From Trichoplusia ni (lineage: Eukaryota; Arthropoda; Insecta; Lepidoptera; Noctuidae), in the NCBI RefSeq assembly GCF_003590095.1, contig NC_039481.1, positions 14,787,895 to 14,851,894 of the forward strand: 64,000 nt of DNA, given 5' to 3'. Positions 12,987-27,200 of this stretch are shown in pieces. Under the pieces are notes generated by a model, which was given only the letters and a program-made list of their open reading frames with translations, made no database searches and was not told where the DNA came from. The position numbers were made by a program, and so were the translations under genes. Numbering within the stretch: position 1 is the first letter of the stretch; each line of letters starts with the position of its first letter.

Positions 12987-15900
12987 TTACTTCAGTTTCA
13001 GTACAAGTCCTTCAAAACCTACCACTGGTACGGCTGCAACGCTAACCGAATCACTGAAAATATACAAACAGGATTTTCTTGAAGTTTTCTATAGTAATAA
13101 TTGATTTAATCTCATAATTTTGACTCTACTACGTCAGAGGAAAGGTTAATATTTTGCGTATATGTAAAAAAGCAGTAGTTATATCTAGTATTAGGTGGTA
13201 TTCCTTAAAAAAAATCTGCTAACAACACAATGTCTTTTAAAGCGATAGGTAGTCATAAAAAAATACAAATAATGCGAAATATATCAATTAATTAGCAGAT
13301 TGCCATGTTAAAAAATGACAATATATGATTATAAACTACTTCGCTGACCCGTTAAAGACACAATAGTTAAGCAAAAGAAATTTCCACATGACTTACGGGA
13401 CACGGGAATGGTTAAGTTTTAATTTATTTCAAAAGTTCAAAGGAATTTTAAAACTCACCCTTCATTCTTGGGAGACTGAATACTTTTCAGTACAACATTG
13501 GCATCGCCAGACACGTTTTCGAAGTACGTTAGATCAATAACATGCTCATTGTCACGCATGTTGACTATCACCAAGTACGTCTCCCCATTGTACCATCTAG
13601 AAAAGAAAACACAAATCAACATTTACTAGACATAAGTTCCATGACTTTTGAAAAGAATGATAATTTCCAAATTAGAATGGAAACATCTTCGAAATTTAAA
13701 CAGTCGGTGAATGTGAAATGAATATTTTGATTTCCAATTCAGTCGGAACTCTTAGTGGGCAAAGAATATTTTAACTCCATTGTCAATCTACATAAAGATG
13801 CGAAGATCCTGTACACGTGTAAACTTAGCCAACACTTAATTGAAAAGCGATTCACTGTAGAATCTAGAGCAGCAAACTCCTTTGTTCCCTTATCTGTTAA
13901 AACTGTTGTCTTGGAACTTGGCTGGTTTATATTCTAGAGAACAACAAAGGCCTTCAAAAGTGACAGCAGAATGGATGCAGTGCCACAAAATTTGGAGACG
14001 GAACTTGTTTACAAGGGCTTCAGATATGAACACTAATAATTTGATTGACGATTTTCATTTTGGGAGAATTAATGTTAAACTTTTTAAACAAAATTATGAA
14101 TCGAATTTGGACATAATCTAGCACAATTTGGATATAGCCTTAAATTTTTATAAGCGGACAATAATTAATACTTGTTTTGTTTTGCTGGTTTGTACATGTC
14201 CTTTTTTTCTGTAAGGCGCAGAAATTCTCATTGGCGACCGAGAAAGCGTGTAGTATACTACTCTTATTGACTAAAGCTAAACTGCCGTGCTACGATATCC
14301 GCGTTTTGATATCGGTGAGTAGCAATTCCTAATGCGGCTTGTATGGCAAATAATTTTGTTGTTTATTACTAGAGTTTTTAAATTACCTTCTAAAAACAAA
14401 AATATCTTGATTTATAGCCAAAGAATCGTAACGCCCGTATCTGAATACTTTATCCCGGCGGAGATCTGCCAGGGCCTGGTACACCTTCATGTGTGACTTA
14501 TCGGCTGCTCTTTGTACTTCAACGTTTAAATCTTCGTAGCCGTCAGCCACTGGCAACCAAGTCCTGTCAGCCGTGGAGAATCCTGAAATATAGGTTGAGA
14601 GAAAATCAGTTAAGCAATAAAGTAATGCTTCTCAAGACGCCAGTTGTCAATTTTCAGGTATGAATCGTGTTTTAGTATCTAGATCTCAATTGTATCATTT
14701 TTGTTTTATTATCATTACCCTTTTTCTGTTACAGTAGAATAATGTGAAACGTATTTCTTATTATGGCAACTTCAATAGTCCACAGCTTGACTCACAAAGA
14801 ATATTGTTTTAAACAAACATCCTGATTATACCCAGTTCATGTGCGGAATGACAAGTGGAAATCTCCCTTTTTTACTTCAAATTCGATGTAACGAAAACAC
14901 GAACAAAAATCGCGTTGATTGAACGCCTTCAAACTTACCAGCATTTTTATCTGCGTTCCATTGGAATGGAGTTCTTTCGGGGTCGCGGGAGGATTTTACA
15001 TAATTGATGGGATCGTTAGTGTTACATCCGGAAGGATCAACTGTATCTTCCCAACTGACGTAACCGTCAACCATTCCGAGCTCCTCACCCTTAAAATTAA
15101 TGTATTCGTTAAGTATACGATTTAGGTTAAGCATGTTTTGATCATTTTAGATTGTTTCGAATACGTTATCACTTTTGGAAGTATTGCAACACGTTTTATC
15201 AATATTTCGGACTTGATATTGAGAGATGCTATCTCAAATGTATATAGAAATCACAAACGTTTTCATAAATCAATAAAATAAATCTTACCATATAAGTTAC
15301 TCCCACCCCAGGAAGCAACAATACAATCATATTGATTCCGTCGACCAAACTCGGGCCGTATCTAGTTGCCATCCGGCTGTTGTCATGGTTACCAACCTGC
15401 AAAATGTTTCCTTTTATTTACTGATTTTATTTATAAAATGTTTGAATGAATCTGTAACGGACACTCACCACCCAGTTGGCACCTTGATCGACGGGTTTAT
15501 AAGTTAAAAATTTGTCGACGGCGTATTTAATGTCAGCGGCAGATGACGAAGCGTCGACGTCAGTAATTAGGTCAAAGTTAAAGGGCATTTGTGCTCCCAG
15601 CTTATCTCCGTCCCCGAAATATTTTACTACGTCTTGGATAGACGCGTATACTTCAGTCATCATTACTCTGCTCAGGCCATCTTTCTCTTTGAATTCATCA
15701 AATACATCCCTCCATTGATAAACCATACCATAGGTTTCTTCTTGGTCTTTAGTGTAGATATGGCTTAAATAGTCATGAGATTCTGGATCTACATCAACCC
15801 GTCCAGAAAAAGGTTCGTCGGGGTATTTCCCTCCAAATAGGTTTTTGTCAACTTCATATAAACAGTTGACAGCATCAACCCTGAACCCGGCGACTCCTTT

Positions 15901-17881
15901 GCCGAGCCAGAAGCGAATAATGTTCTGAAAGTAAATAATGTGAACGATTAATCACACCGAACACACTGTCTCCAAATATTGTTGTTAGTTTTTTTTTATA
16001 TTGTGTCTACTTTTTGCTGAGAAATTCGTTTATTTTGTTTTGTTATATTTTTACTATTCATAATTAACCCTGGGATTTAAATTTCTAGTATACTTCCCTT
16101 TAGAGATTGTATTTATATTTGACCAATCTGAAATTTATACATAAATCTTACCTTCATTTCTTCAACAACGTCAGGATTGCGGTAATTTAAATCGGGCTGG
16201 CCGACGACAAACTGATGCAAATAATATTTCCCAACTTCATCTCTATATTCCCAGGCACTGCCTCGGAAATGGCTTCTCTATAAATAGTTTTAGTTAATTT
16301 AGAAAGCATGTCAGTATGCTAAAATAGGAAATTGCTTCGCTGGACTTAATTGTAGAATAAAATGCAATGTTCAACAAAAGCGAATATTATACTTGGTGTT
16401 AAGTTACTCATATTTAAATAATTATGTCGGTTCTAGAAAAATATTGTTAAAGATGGAAGGGACTTTCGCTGTATGGAATTATTTTTTTGTTTCGTGTCCT
16501 TCACAAACATTAAGACACCCAGGCCTAGAACAAGCATTCGGACCACATAAATGCATGTTCTACGCTAGGATCAAATCCGCGTCACATCACGCATTGTAAC
16601 ACCTCTCGGCTATCCACGCAGTCTATACGCACACAATCTAATGTACAACACAGTAACACTGAACAATGACGTATAGTCATTGAAATTCTTACCCAGTTAT
16701 TAGGTGGCTGCCTGTTACCATTTTCGTCAATAACTCCGTCTTCCCAGACAAAATAATTGTAATATTTCTCATTGCCGTTGAGAGCCTCTTGGAACCAGAC
16801 GCTCTCATTAGACGTATGATTTGGTACCAGGTCCAAAACTACTTTGATGCCTGTGGAAAAAAGACCTTAAATATCTTTTCTTGGAAAATGATTTTACTAT
16901 ATTTTATGTCGGCTTTCAGAGATTTTATTTCTATGATTTGAATAGGGACAATTCTAACTTTGCGTCGTATTTTTCATTCATTGCTTTTTCTTCGAATAAG
17001 GTTCTTCTTATTTTTCTAAGAGATCTTATTTTTTTATTCCTTAATAAACTGTATCTCAAAATGAGGATTTTCAAGAATCTTTCTTCTCGGTAAAAATGTT
17101 TTTAATACGAAATTGTTTATTTGCTTTCAACAATGTTTAAAAGTTAAAAAAAAATATTGAACACCCCTGAACCCCGTCTATTTCGTCAAAAGTACGAAAA
17201 CATTTTTTTAATTATCCATTTTTAGTAATATGCCTATAAAATGTGTATTGACAATGTCCCCCCTCTGAGCATTGTTCAACGAACTTGCTCTCTGCAGGTT
17301 AGCGAAATAAGATTCCAATATTTGGAATTATTTCGCAAAAAAAACAGTTTGTCACACTAACCATATTCGTTTGCTTTGTTAACTAAAGCTTCGAAATCTT
17401 CCATCGTTCCGTACTCATCGTGAACGGCGTAAAAATCGGATATATCATATCCGAAGTCATACATAGGCGACTGGAACATCGGTGACAACCAGATAGCGCC
17501 GACTCCTAATTCTTTGATATATTCCAATTTTGATGTGATACCTGAAAAAAGTAACAAATAATAGTAATGAATAATTTCATAGTCTTTACTAAGACTTCTT
17601 AACATTGATCATGCTAATAAGTTGTATATACCGTAAGTGGTGTTAAGTCAAAATATTATTATTTAAAATTATAGCCATTAAACGTAATTGTTTCATAATT
17701 TGGTACATAAGCACCTACCATTCAAGTCCCCGATGCCATCGCCATTACTATCAGCAAACGACCGAGGATAGATCTGGTAGAAAATGGTGGTCTCCCACCA
17801 GTCCAGTTCCCGTTCTTCATGCTTCAAAACATTCCCACTGCACAAGACCAACAAAACTGGCAGCAATATAATCGCCCTCAT
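12987..17881 (-). CDS. Maltase B: secreted GH13 alpha-glucosidase, 580 aa, 10 exons
   Basis: This is a close tandem paralogue of maltase A with the same predicted role. Exons, in transcription order: 17881-17719, 17541-17362, 16850-16693, 16277-16152, 15924-15469, 15396-15289, 15089-14939, 14582-14387, 13596-13459, 13053-12987. The total is 1743 nt, with GT-AG borders throughout and no stop. A hydrophobic signal peptide (MRAIILLPVLLVLCSG) precedes the motif WWETTIFYQIYPRSF. Catalytic residues are present: Asp226 (GFRVDAV), Glu300 (MMTEVY) and Asp366 (VGNHDN). The DLVPNHTSNES motif starts exon 3. The first two exons together are 343 nt, exactly the size of gene A exon 1, and exons 4 plus 5 (582 nt) equal A exon 3 plus one codon, so A has lost (or B and C gained) those introns. 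The ATG lies directly downstream of a TATA box, with no 5'-UTR intron visible. Confidence 0.95.
16512..16625 (-). repeat. tRNA-derived SINE copy in maltase B intron
   Basis: This is a diverged copy of the same family as at 6158-6345 (ACACCCAGGC...GAACAAGCATTCGGACCACA). It lies in the intron between the exons ending at 16693 and starting at 16277. Confidence 0.5.
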
Positions 17882-17917
17882 GATGAAGTCATCAACTAAA
17901 TCATAGGTTCACCAAGA

Positions 17918-17925
17918 TTTATATA
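17918..17925 (-). promoter_or_regulatory. TATA box of maltase B
   Basis: The minus strand reads TATATAAA about 40 bases upstream of the ATG at 17881. A start site 25-30 bases downstream would leave a 5' UTR of only about 10-15 nt. The surrounding sequence does not resemble the promoters of genes A and C. Confidence 0.55.
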
Positions 17926-17929
17926 AGAC

Positions 17930-20900
17930 GGCTTTATCAAAACAAGATACTGACTGAGTGGTCTGATAAAAATGGATCATGTGGTGAAATGTGGAGATTA
18001 AATAAACAAACATGTTGAACGAGATTAAAACATTCGATTCCGTTTGAAATACTTTGCCGAGTCTATTTAGCTACAGCATCAATCATTTTCGCACTATTAT
18101 GAGTAAATTCTTGTTTGTTGCCTATGGTAATAATATCTGGTGGCAGCATATTGATCATTGTTCGATTTAATTGTATTGTATCAATTTTTTGCGAGCCTGT
18201 CCACTACAAATCAAAAATGAAATGGATTAAAACTACCCTACGTGCTAATCCTGGTTAAAAGCTATCTCTGTACCAAGTTTTGTCTAAATCCGTTCAGAGG
18301 TTTTTGCGTGAGACAGGAACAAATATCCATACATACAAAATTTTCTGCTTATTATATTCGTAGGAATGACAATGATTAATTTGATAGTAGTTTAAATGCA
18401 CAATACCTTGACGAAGTAACGTGTGTCCGATGCAAATTGCCTATTGACGCTGTTTTGATCTACGCCCACTTGTTGTATTTATAACCTTGTGAATGGTTGT
18501 ATGCGTTAATTGCATTAGAGGAAATACACCGAGCAACCATAATACAAGTAGTATTCATAAATATTTAATTAAAATGGGTACAAGACGTAATTATTAATAT
18601 TAACATATTGAACTCCTTTGAGCCTTGAATCATCTCTTGGAATATCTGATTCAATTATCCTTTTAGTAAGTATTATCAAGAGTGTAATCTATACTTAATA
18701 TTAAAAAGCTGAAGAGTTTGTTCGTTTGTTTGAACGCGATTATCTCAGTAACTACGCGTTCGAATTGAAAAAATATCTTTGTGTTGAATAGAAAATTTAT
18801 CAAGCAAGGCTATAATCTATATAACATTACGCTGCAACTAATAGGAGCGAAGATACAATGGAAAATTTGGAAAACCCGGGGAAAATTATTCATCATTGAG
18901 CGCTTCCGAGCTTGCGCTACGAAAACGGTTTAAGATCTCCTAACCACCTGGACGAAGTCGCGGGCACCAGCTAGTTAAAATATATAATGAAAATAAAACA
19001 ACTGTCAAAAGCTTGATAAAAGACTTAAGAATCATTTTCATATCAGTTTCATACTTAGGGATAAAAATACTCGGCTATACCTAGAGGTCTAGTTATCAGG
19101 ACCGTGACACTTGAATATTGGACAGATACTCGTATAATCTTGAGATAAATTCATGGCCACCGGTGTTTTCGTTGAAATGCAAAATAAATCCCATAATGGC
19201 CAGTTAAATCCTTGTGTCAATATCTTGAAAAATCGAGTATGTGGTAAGAGATCATTGGTTTATGCCTATCTTGTTATGTATATGTTTAATCTGAGCTTTT
19301 TTTTTCCAATCCTTTAGATACCAATCGTAAAATTACTCTTATTGAACTTTGATCTTTAATGCAGATCTATTGGTGCGAAAATGGGATGAATAGCTCTTTA
19401 CAAGTCGAATCAGTAAACAATTATGGATTATGATGCAGAACAAACACTAATTCGGCTAAAAAGAAAGTTTTATTTTTTATGTTTTCTTGTATACCACATA
19501 CACCTAATCCGTGTACAGAAAATCTCACTAGAAAAAAGGTACATATTTGTCATCAAAGCGGTAAATATCCGATGGGATTACTCGATATATTTGCTCAAGT
19601 TATTGCTAATACTAGACGCAACAGACTCAACGTATATTTTTTTCTACACGGATGATTTTATCTTGTTATCTGCGACGTAATGTTTCATTGCTTTTTCTTC
19701 AAAATAAATAGAGTTCGTTTTCGATTTGTCCTTTAAAGGTTCGGTCCCGTGAGAATCAGTTCCAGAAAATATTTTCTTATTGAGATGTTAGTTTTTCTTG
19801 CCAATTTTTTCGGGTCAGTAGATAGCCAGTACTTTATTCGATAGTCCTTTAACTAAAGGCTAGTCAGGACTTTTATTAAAAGACAGATTGGGACAACTTA
19901 TTCTTTCATTTTGAAATAAAATTAATGTTATTCTTTTTCCCATAAGGTGAAATGTTTTAGTTACCAAAAAATCTATCTGTTTTACGTAGAAGTATTTTAA
20001 CAGACAGGTCTTAACTTGACTTTTTTCTGACTTTAATTACAGATATAACTGTCTTTAAAAAATATCTAAAAAAATACATCGATGAGATAAGATTTAGCGA
20101 GTCGTGAGAGAGACAATTGACGTATTGACAATTCTAGAAAATTTTGATAATAATACACATATTATAGTAGGTACATCGAAGGGGGTCTTCGAACGAAAGT
20201 TATCTATAAATGTCTTGATTGTGATTTTGTTATTCTTTTCGTATATTTATTTCTATTTATTGATGGAATCTGCTCTTTGTTCAAATGACAAATAAATAGC
20301 GCTTGTAAAACGTATCGGGATCCCTCCGAAAAAATCCTGCGTTTTAAGGCTTTTGATCTCGTGTGTACTCCTTAATCATAGAAAAGTCCTGGAAGTTATG
20401 GAATTCATTTAGGTACACTGTGTATAAAATATGCTCCATACATTCGTCGCAGCATGCCTTGGATATCATCTCGGTAGATTATTTTAGTCTTTATCATAGC
20501 AGAGATGCTCTGGCAGTTTCTATTTATAATTTTTACTACTCGAGGATTCGAATTGTCAACAATCTACGTGACTTGCTACAAATAATCGATGTTATCTGGA
20601 TTATAAATCAAAAACCCTTCAAATTACCGTCTTTATTCAAATTAATCAACCGTTTTTACAAAATGTAATAACATTATACGATGAATATTTTTTGCATTGC
20701 TTACAATATAATCTCTATTGACAAAACTTTAAACTTACAATATATTTAAAACAACAAAAAATGCAGGCAACTAATAACCGCATATTACAATGTATTTTTA
20801 CCCGGAGTCCTTACTATTATCTCTAGCAAGTCGTCCGCAGTTGTAGAGCGAGAGAGCATAATACATTTTGTAGAGCGGCGTCTCCTTTCAACAATACCAC

Positions 20901-21230
20901 CTTACATATAGTTACTCTTATATTATGTATTGAAGCTTGTCGTGAATACCATTTTTCCCCGGCGATGATCACCAGATAGGGTATAGCTTCCATGTTACTT
21001 GCCTCGCCAAGTCATCTTTCAACTACAGAAATTATTATGATTAGGTTCTTGTAAGTGGTTCTGGTAGTAAATAAAACATCAGGAAAGCTTAACTGTAATC
21101 ATTGATTACTACGACCACCGCTCTTACTTTTAGACTTTGCTTATTGAGTGTTAAGACGTATTTTTTTTCACATGTTCATATGTATAAAGTTTTAAATATC
21201 GAAAACATTGAAAATAAATAAAATTCTGAA
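17930..21230. other. Spacer between maltases C and B
   Basis: No gene is supported. The spacer includes a decayed mobile-element tail at about 18670-18975, whose right end reads GGACGAAGTCGCGGGCACCAGCTAG. A related tail lies at about 18190-18360. ORFs of 60-100 codons here (for example 20363-20668) have no domain or splice support. Confidence 0.5.
18670..18975 (-). repeat. Degraded lepidopteran interspersed repeat tail
   Basis: The stretch runs from AAAGCTGAAGAGTTTGTTCG to GACGAAGTCGCGGGCACCAG. The same sequence occurs in the opposite orientation at about 45378-45625 (AGCTGTTGCCCGCGACTTCG ... AACTCTTCAGCTTT). No coding capacity remains. Confidence 0.6.
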
Positions 21231-21246
21231 TAGTAACGTAATAGAC

Positions 21247-21252
21247 TTTATT
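21247..21252 (-). terminator. Poly(A) signal of maltase-like gene C
   Basis: AATAAA on the minus strand, 47 bases beyond the gene C stop codon, giving a very short 3' UTR. Confidence 0.65.
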
Positions 21253-21298
21253 ATAATTGATATGAAGTACAATCAATTAGTATTATTAGAGGTTGTCT

Positions 21299-24200
21299 TC
21301 AAACCTGCATTCGGAGAACGAGAGCTTCGTCCGCTGCTAGATCTAAGTAATTTGCTTGGACACTGTCACTGTAAAAGAAAGAAAGTGGCAATGGCATGCA
21401 TATTGCTTAATGTTGTCTTGAGTTTAAATTATTATAATAATTTTCGTAAGCTGGATTTACGGACCCAACGGAAGGGTTCTTATTGTTGAATTGACGCGGC
21501 AGAGGATCCAAAACTAGTTGTGCGTATAAGATGTGCGTAAATCGTTATTAAATAAGCAAATGAAAATGAACATTACTGGGAAATATTAAATCCTTCATAG
21601 AAAATAATCGAGCATTCATTACCACTTCGCTCATTAATTGGTTTGGTTTCCTTAATTTTAAACATAAATTTCTTCATTACTCTTTACTTCACCGATTTCA
21701 TTGTCAATGTCTTTGAATAGAACCTAAGTGAATTTATAATTTTTATAATTTCCAAGCAAACCTTCAATGTTGGGTGTACGATAAACAGATAGATAAAGAT
21801 ACTATACCTGTAGGTTCTAGAAGATAGTACGCTGCTAGCCTCAACCTCCAACTGCCCGAAGATCAAGTCGAAGGCTGTCAGGTTCACGATATGATAGACC
21901 TTGCCCACGTTGATAACAACGACATAAGTATCGTCATTATACCATCTGAAATATTATTCAGAAGCAATATTCATTTGAAGGAACTAAAACTGTTGGAGTT
22001 TATTTTACAAGTATGAATTTTTTCTTTCAATTGGACTTCCTCTTTTAGGCTTAAATTCTTGTGTTGCGGGGGTTTAACAAGCAAGCTTTAAGTCACACGC
22101 TCAAAAGCACCCAGACTCAGGATGAGCATTCGTGGATCACACAAATGAACCGATAAAACCTGCGATACGTCGTTCCAAGTTTTGACGTTTTGGCGGTTTG
22201 GCCTAGTCACTTGGCTATTCATGCCGTCAAAATTACTTGCATGACTGTTAAGGGTCGCGAGGACACCAGGGCAATATTTTTTGGCATAAACGAAAATAAA
22301 GTTATTCCATAGCCTCAACAAAAAAAAAACGGTTAATTACAAACCTTTTAAAAGCAAACACATCATTGTTAAGCGCCAAAGATTCGTATCTGCCGAGCCT
22401 AAAAGCAGGTCGAATGCGAAGGTTCGTCAAAGTCCGGTACACCTGGTAGTGAGAGCGGACCGCGGACCTTTGAGCGGCAACATTCAAGTTCTCGTATCCT
22501 TCAGCCACTGGCAGCCATGTTGTGTCCGCATTTGAAAACCCTGGAAGGAGAGGTTTTTAGGAAAAATATGTAGATCTACATATCTATAAAATAAAATTTT
22601 CTTTGACTAATTTTCACTGTTCTTTTTGTTAAGCATTTTTTATTTGGTAATCATTTATCAACGCGCTAGGAATAAAAAGAGGTCATATCAGGTATTTCAT
22701 ATAAGGTTAAACAATCTTTAACATTTATAACTCTTGCAAAACTTGACTAAGATCTGAAAAGTTTGAGATATAAAATTATACGTAATATTCTCAGAAAGTC
22801 ACATTCTTATCTCCGAATAATCCAAGACTTAAATATGCTTATAAAAATTCAAATTCGATGTGTTAAAGCAAACATAAAGCTTAACTCCAAAAGGTTTTCG
22901 GCAAGAGATTGAATTTTTATTAACTTACTAAGCCGAAGTGTCACATTTACTTTTTAACATGTCTAGACAGCTTTGAAAAATCTTTAGCATAACCTTGTAT
23001 CAACTTATTCCAATTACAGTGCTAGTTATCAAGTTTTTAAGTTATTAAGAAGAACTTTACTGATAAATTTTTGTCCATTTTTGCTCTCTGCATTTCCTTA
23101 GTATGGCATTGACCTTATATTAGTTTGTTTGTCCGGTATCGAACTTCTAAAACCTTGAACTCGTAAGGTAAACATACGCGGTTCGGTTTCACAACCACTC
23201 GCAATAGAAAATAGATTTCGCATATGGTCCTCAAAATATCGTGTGCTAGAAGATTAAAGGGTTAGCTGATATTCTCCATTGATTTTTTAAAAAGCCAAGG
23301 CGACTGAAGCCCTAAACAACACCTCGCTATTTTGAATAAATGAAACTTCCAACAAAATATCTAAACCTATTGGAATCAAAGATATTAAGGGACATTCATA
23401 ACAAATAGGTTTTGACATTTACCTTCCGAACAATTAGATGAAAAACAATAAATAATACCACGCCTAATTAAAAGTGAAACCGAAAAGGTCAACAAAACTC
23501 AGGAAACTGTAATGAATAGGACTTTAAGTGTTAATACACTCCAGTTGCCTTTTCATACAAAATTAAACGTTCATTTCCCTTTTTGTCCTCTTCGGTCAAG
23601 ACGCGTTACTAAGAGATTTAAAAGAATTATTATTACGGTTGTAGAAGCGAGATGCCCTTATGCAGAAAAGTAAAGCGCCATCTCACTTTGACAAGCAACA
23701 TGTCGTCTTGGTCTATGTTCATAGTATGAACCCAGTATTATTCATGTGGAAATACGAAATATTCAAAAGGTTGGGACGTCGGGTTACCTGCGTGTTTTCC
23801 GTTGCTCCACTGAAACGGGGTCCTCACTGGGTCTCGGGAAACTTCGATGAAATTAACCGGGTCGTCCGTATTGCAGGCAAGAGGATCCTTCGTTTCACTC
23901 CACGGCACGAACCCATTTACCATACCTATTTCTTCGCCCTTCAATATTTATGTAAACTTGAATTAACATGAGTAAATATTCATAAGCTCACTACTAACAC
24001 TTACCTACCTCACGAAATTTGTCCTTGGGATTAAATTATTAGAATTTTAAGTGGAAACGACTTTCGTATCTCTAGAACTGGTTTTGAATGGGTCTAATGC
24101 GTTCGTTTGAGTAATAGATGTAATGAGGACTTGCCATGTAAGTGATAGCGATCCCGGGTAGTAACAGCACAAGCATGTTGAAGGCATCGACGAGTTCAGG

Positions 24201-27200
24201 CCTGAATCGTGATGCTACTCTGCTCTTGTCGTGGTTGCCAGTCTAAAACAATATATTTTAGGTCAATAACTAGCTCATTGACTAAGAGATAGAATCAGTG
24301 TCTTGAGTGCTAATAAAAAACAAATGAAATTTCGTAAAAGGAATTGAAACCGCTTCAATGTTGTGACGAGTACTGTTGTTCTTTTTCACACTGTCCTTTG
24401 AATAAAATTCCTCTATTAAATTAATTTTCTATTCAAACTGTAATATTGTAGAATTATACTTTTTAAATACACCATATTTTCTGTATGCCACTATTAAAAG
24501 TATTTCAATGATTTTGTCATTGTACAGGCATATCTGAGTAATATTGTTAGGACGAATACAAAACAGTGTGTACTGTATTCATCCACCCAACTGATTTGCA
24601 TACCCGAACTACATTTTGTTTTGAATATAAACTAGCAACCTTCCATTATACAAACATGTAATCCGTTGACACGAAATTCGATTCTCGCGGCGCTCAATTC
24701 GCAACAACATCGATCAAAATAATTATCTCAGATTTCGAGAGACGGCAGGAAGGTTAATATCACTAGTACATATATAAAATTGATTTGAATGTTTGAAATG
24801 TAAAATGAATATATTAAAAAAAAATTGTATAAGAATTGTTTGGCTACATACTGCATTTTTTAAATCTATTTTTATATTTTTTACGTTTGCTTTTTTCGAC
24901 TGTCTTTTTTTTTCTAAACAGCTGTAATAAAAATAACAAGTGGTTTAGGTAATTTTTTAACCAGCTATCCTGAATTTCGAGCAAGTTAGGGTCAGATTTT
25001 GATGGAATTACATCTTAAAGAACCAAAAAATGGGCAAAACTGCGAAGCCCAGCTAGTATCAAAACAAATCTAAGCAAGTGGTTGCTATCGTAATCAGCAC
25101 ACTCCCTCAGGCTGATGATTATAATTTATCAGTCAAATAGCTTTTTTCGATGGCCTTGTCACATTTTCTTGACATGGGCCAATTAATTTTGGATGTCGTA
25201 ACATTTTTTTTGCTAAACTAATACAAAAATGTAGGCGACGTCGCTGTAGGCTGCGATAATTCGTGCAAATAGAAAGGTGATTTTGAAATATGTAAATTAT
25301 AGTAATTAGAAGATAAAGAAATGAAAGTAATCAATTATAGACATATTGTAATTATCTAAAGTAGATTTCTATGGCTAGAAAAAATCTTGAACAACACTTT
25401 AACTTGATTGTTAGATCGATTTAAGAGAGAAGAAATATATTTTATTACTCAAGTCCAGTCAACTGAAGAGTCCTATCTTTTTGTCAGAAATATTACCATT
25501 ATGCGTGTCCACTCTTTTCTCAAGACTAACTTCAATCCACTTAAAAAAAAATCATTTTTGAATTTCTACTCACCAGCCAGTTAGCCTGTCTCTTCAATGG
25601 CTTGTACGTCAGCCATCTGTCGATAGCATACTTAATATCTCTAGCATCTGAGTCCTTGTCCAGATCTTCAATGAGAGCAAAGTTGAATGGTATATGAGCT
25701 CCTGTATGGTGACCCTCACCGTAATAACGGACAGCGTTCTTTATGTTAGTGTTGGCTTCGGTCATCATAACTCTAAAATAAAAAGATTAGGCAAAGCATT
25801 ACTTTTACGATCACTCGCTTGCTGATTCGCGATTTCCACTCAAAAACTTTTCTGCTCCATAGAATGGCCATCGCGTCTTCGACAGACATGACCAGCCAAC
25901 TGCAGCTTGTTAACTAATAAAAAAAAGCCTAGTCTATGTCTATAAGTGAACAGTGATTTTATTGAGTCGATGTCATATTAATGTCGTATTTTTCGATTTC
26001 TCTGCATCAGATTGCCTCGTTGGATTCGGTTGGAAACAAGCATAATGCTTAAGTATTTCTTATCGGTTTAAGCTTATCACTTTAATATGAATAGGTCACC
26101 TACACAATTTTAGCTGACGCATGATTGTTAGTAACTCATGCTTGAAATCAATGTGTCATCAATTATTTAGTATATTTTTGGGAGCACACAGAAAATAAAC
26201 ACTGAAATAATATTATCAGTGTTGACAAACTGCAAACTCTATTGACAGATGTGTCCACGTTTCAACAGAATGTCAGCAATGAAATAAACTTTTTGAATAT
26301 CAACTGGATTCATTTGTTTTACTATGGAAATAACAACAAGCAAATATGAATTTTTAACTTTTACACATTTATCAGAGCCTAAGAATTATTTCGCATTATT
26401 TAATAAAGAAATGCTGCCTGCAAGGGTGTTGTAACTTCCAAAATTGAAACTCACAACGTCTAGTGAATTGCTCCTTCTAATATTCATGAGACATATTTTT
26501 TCTGAGTTGACTTCCTACTGTCATATTTATAAACGTGTCGTCGACAAATTTCTCAAGGGGATTCAGTAATTTTCTGGCAACATATTTATGATTTACGTCA
26601 GTTTTGCTATGATAACAGAATATTGATGTTACGCACTTAATGATTTTACAAGAAAAAATTTAACAAGGCAAACGTTAAATGGAAACTCAGCAAAGAATCA
26701 TGGATACCTAATCTTGCTTCTGACCCTTAAGAGAATGAAATGAATGATCCATGCTTTTCTTAGCCTTATCTAAAGATTTATACTGGGATGAAGCTGAAGG
26801 CAACTTTTACTCCTCTCCCCCTAAACCCTTCCCTAAATCGAACTGAATGTTTTGGTCTCGAGAAAGTTAAAAAGGATATGGGTTATTAGTTACATATTTC
26901 CTACATACCTGGTTAAATTATCCCTAATAGTGATAGCATCGAACACGTCTCGCAACTGGGATACCATATCGTAAGTCTCCTCCTGATCCTTAGTATAGAT
27001 ATGGTCTAGATATGCATAATCATCTGGACGTACTCCAGGCTTGCCAGTCATTGGCTCATTAGGATATCTCCCTCCAAAACCATCCTTATCAACTTCAAAG
27101 AGATGATTGACGGAATTAATTCGCATCCCAGCAACACCCTTTTCCAACCAGAATTTTATAACGTTCTGTAACGATAAAATTGTAATGGTAGTGATATCGT

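Noticed and set aside
21208..21489. 93-codon plus-strand ORF
   Set aside because: It is antisense to the last exon of maltase-like C, whose splice site and stop are well supported.
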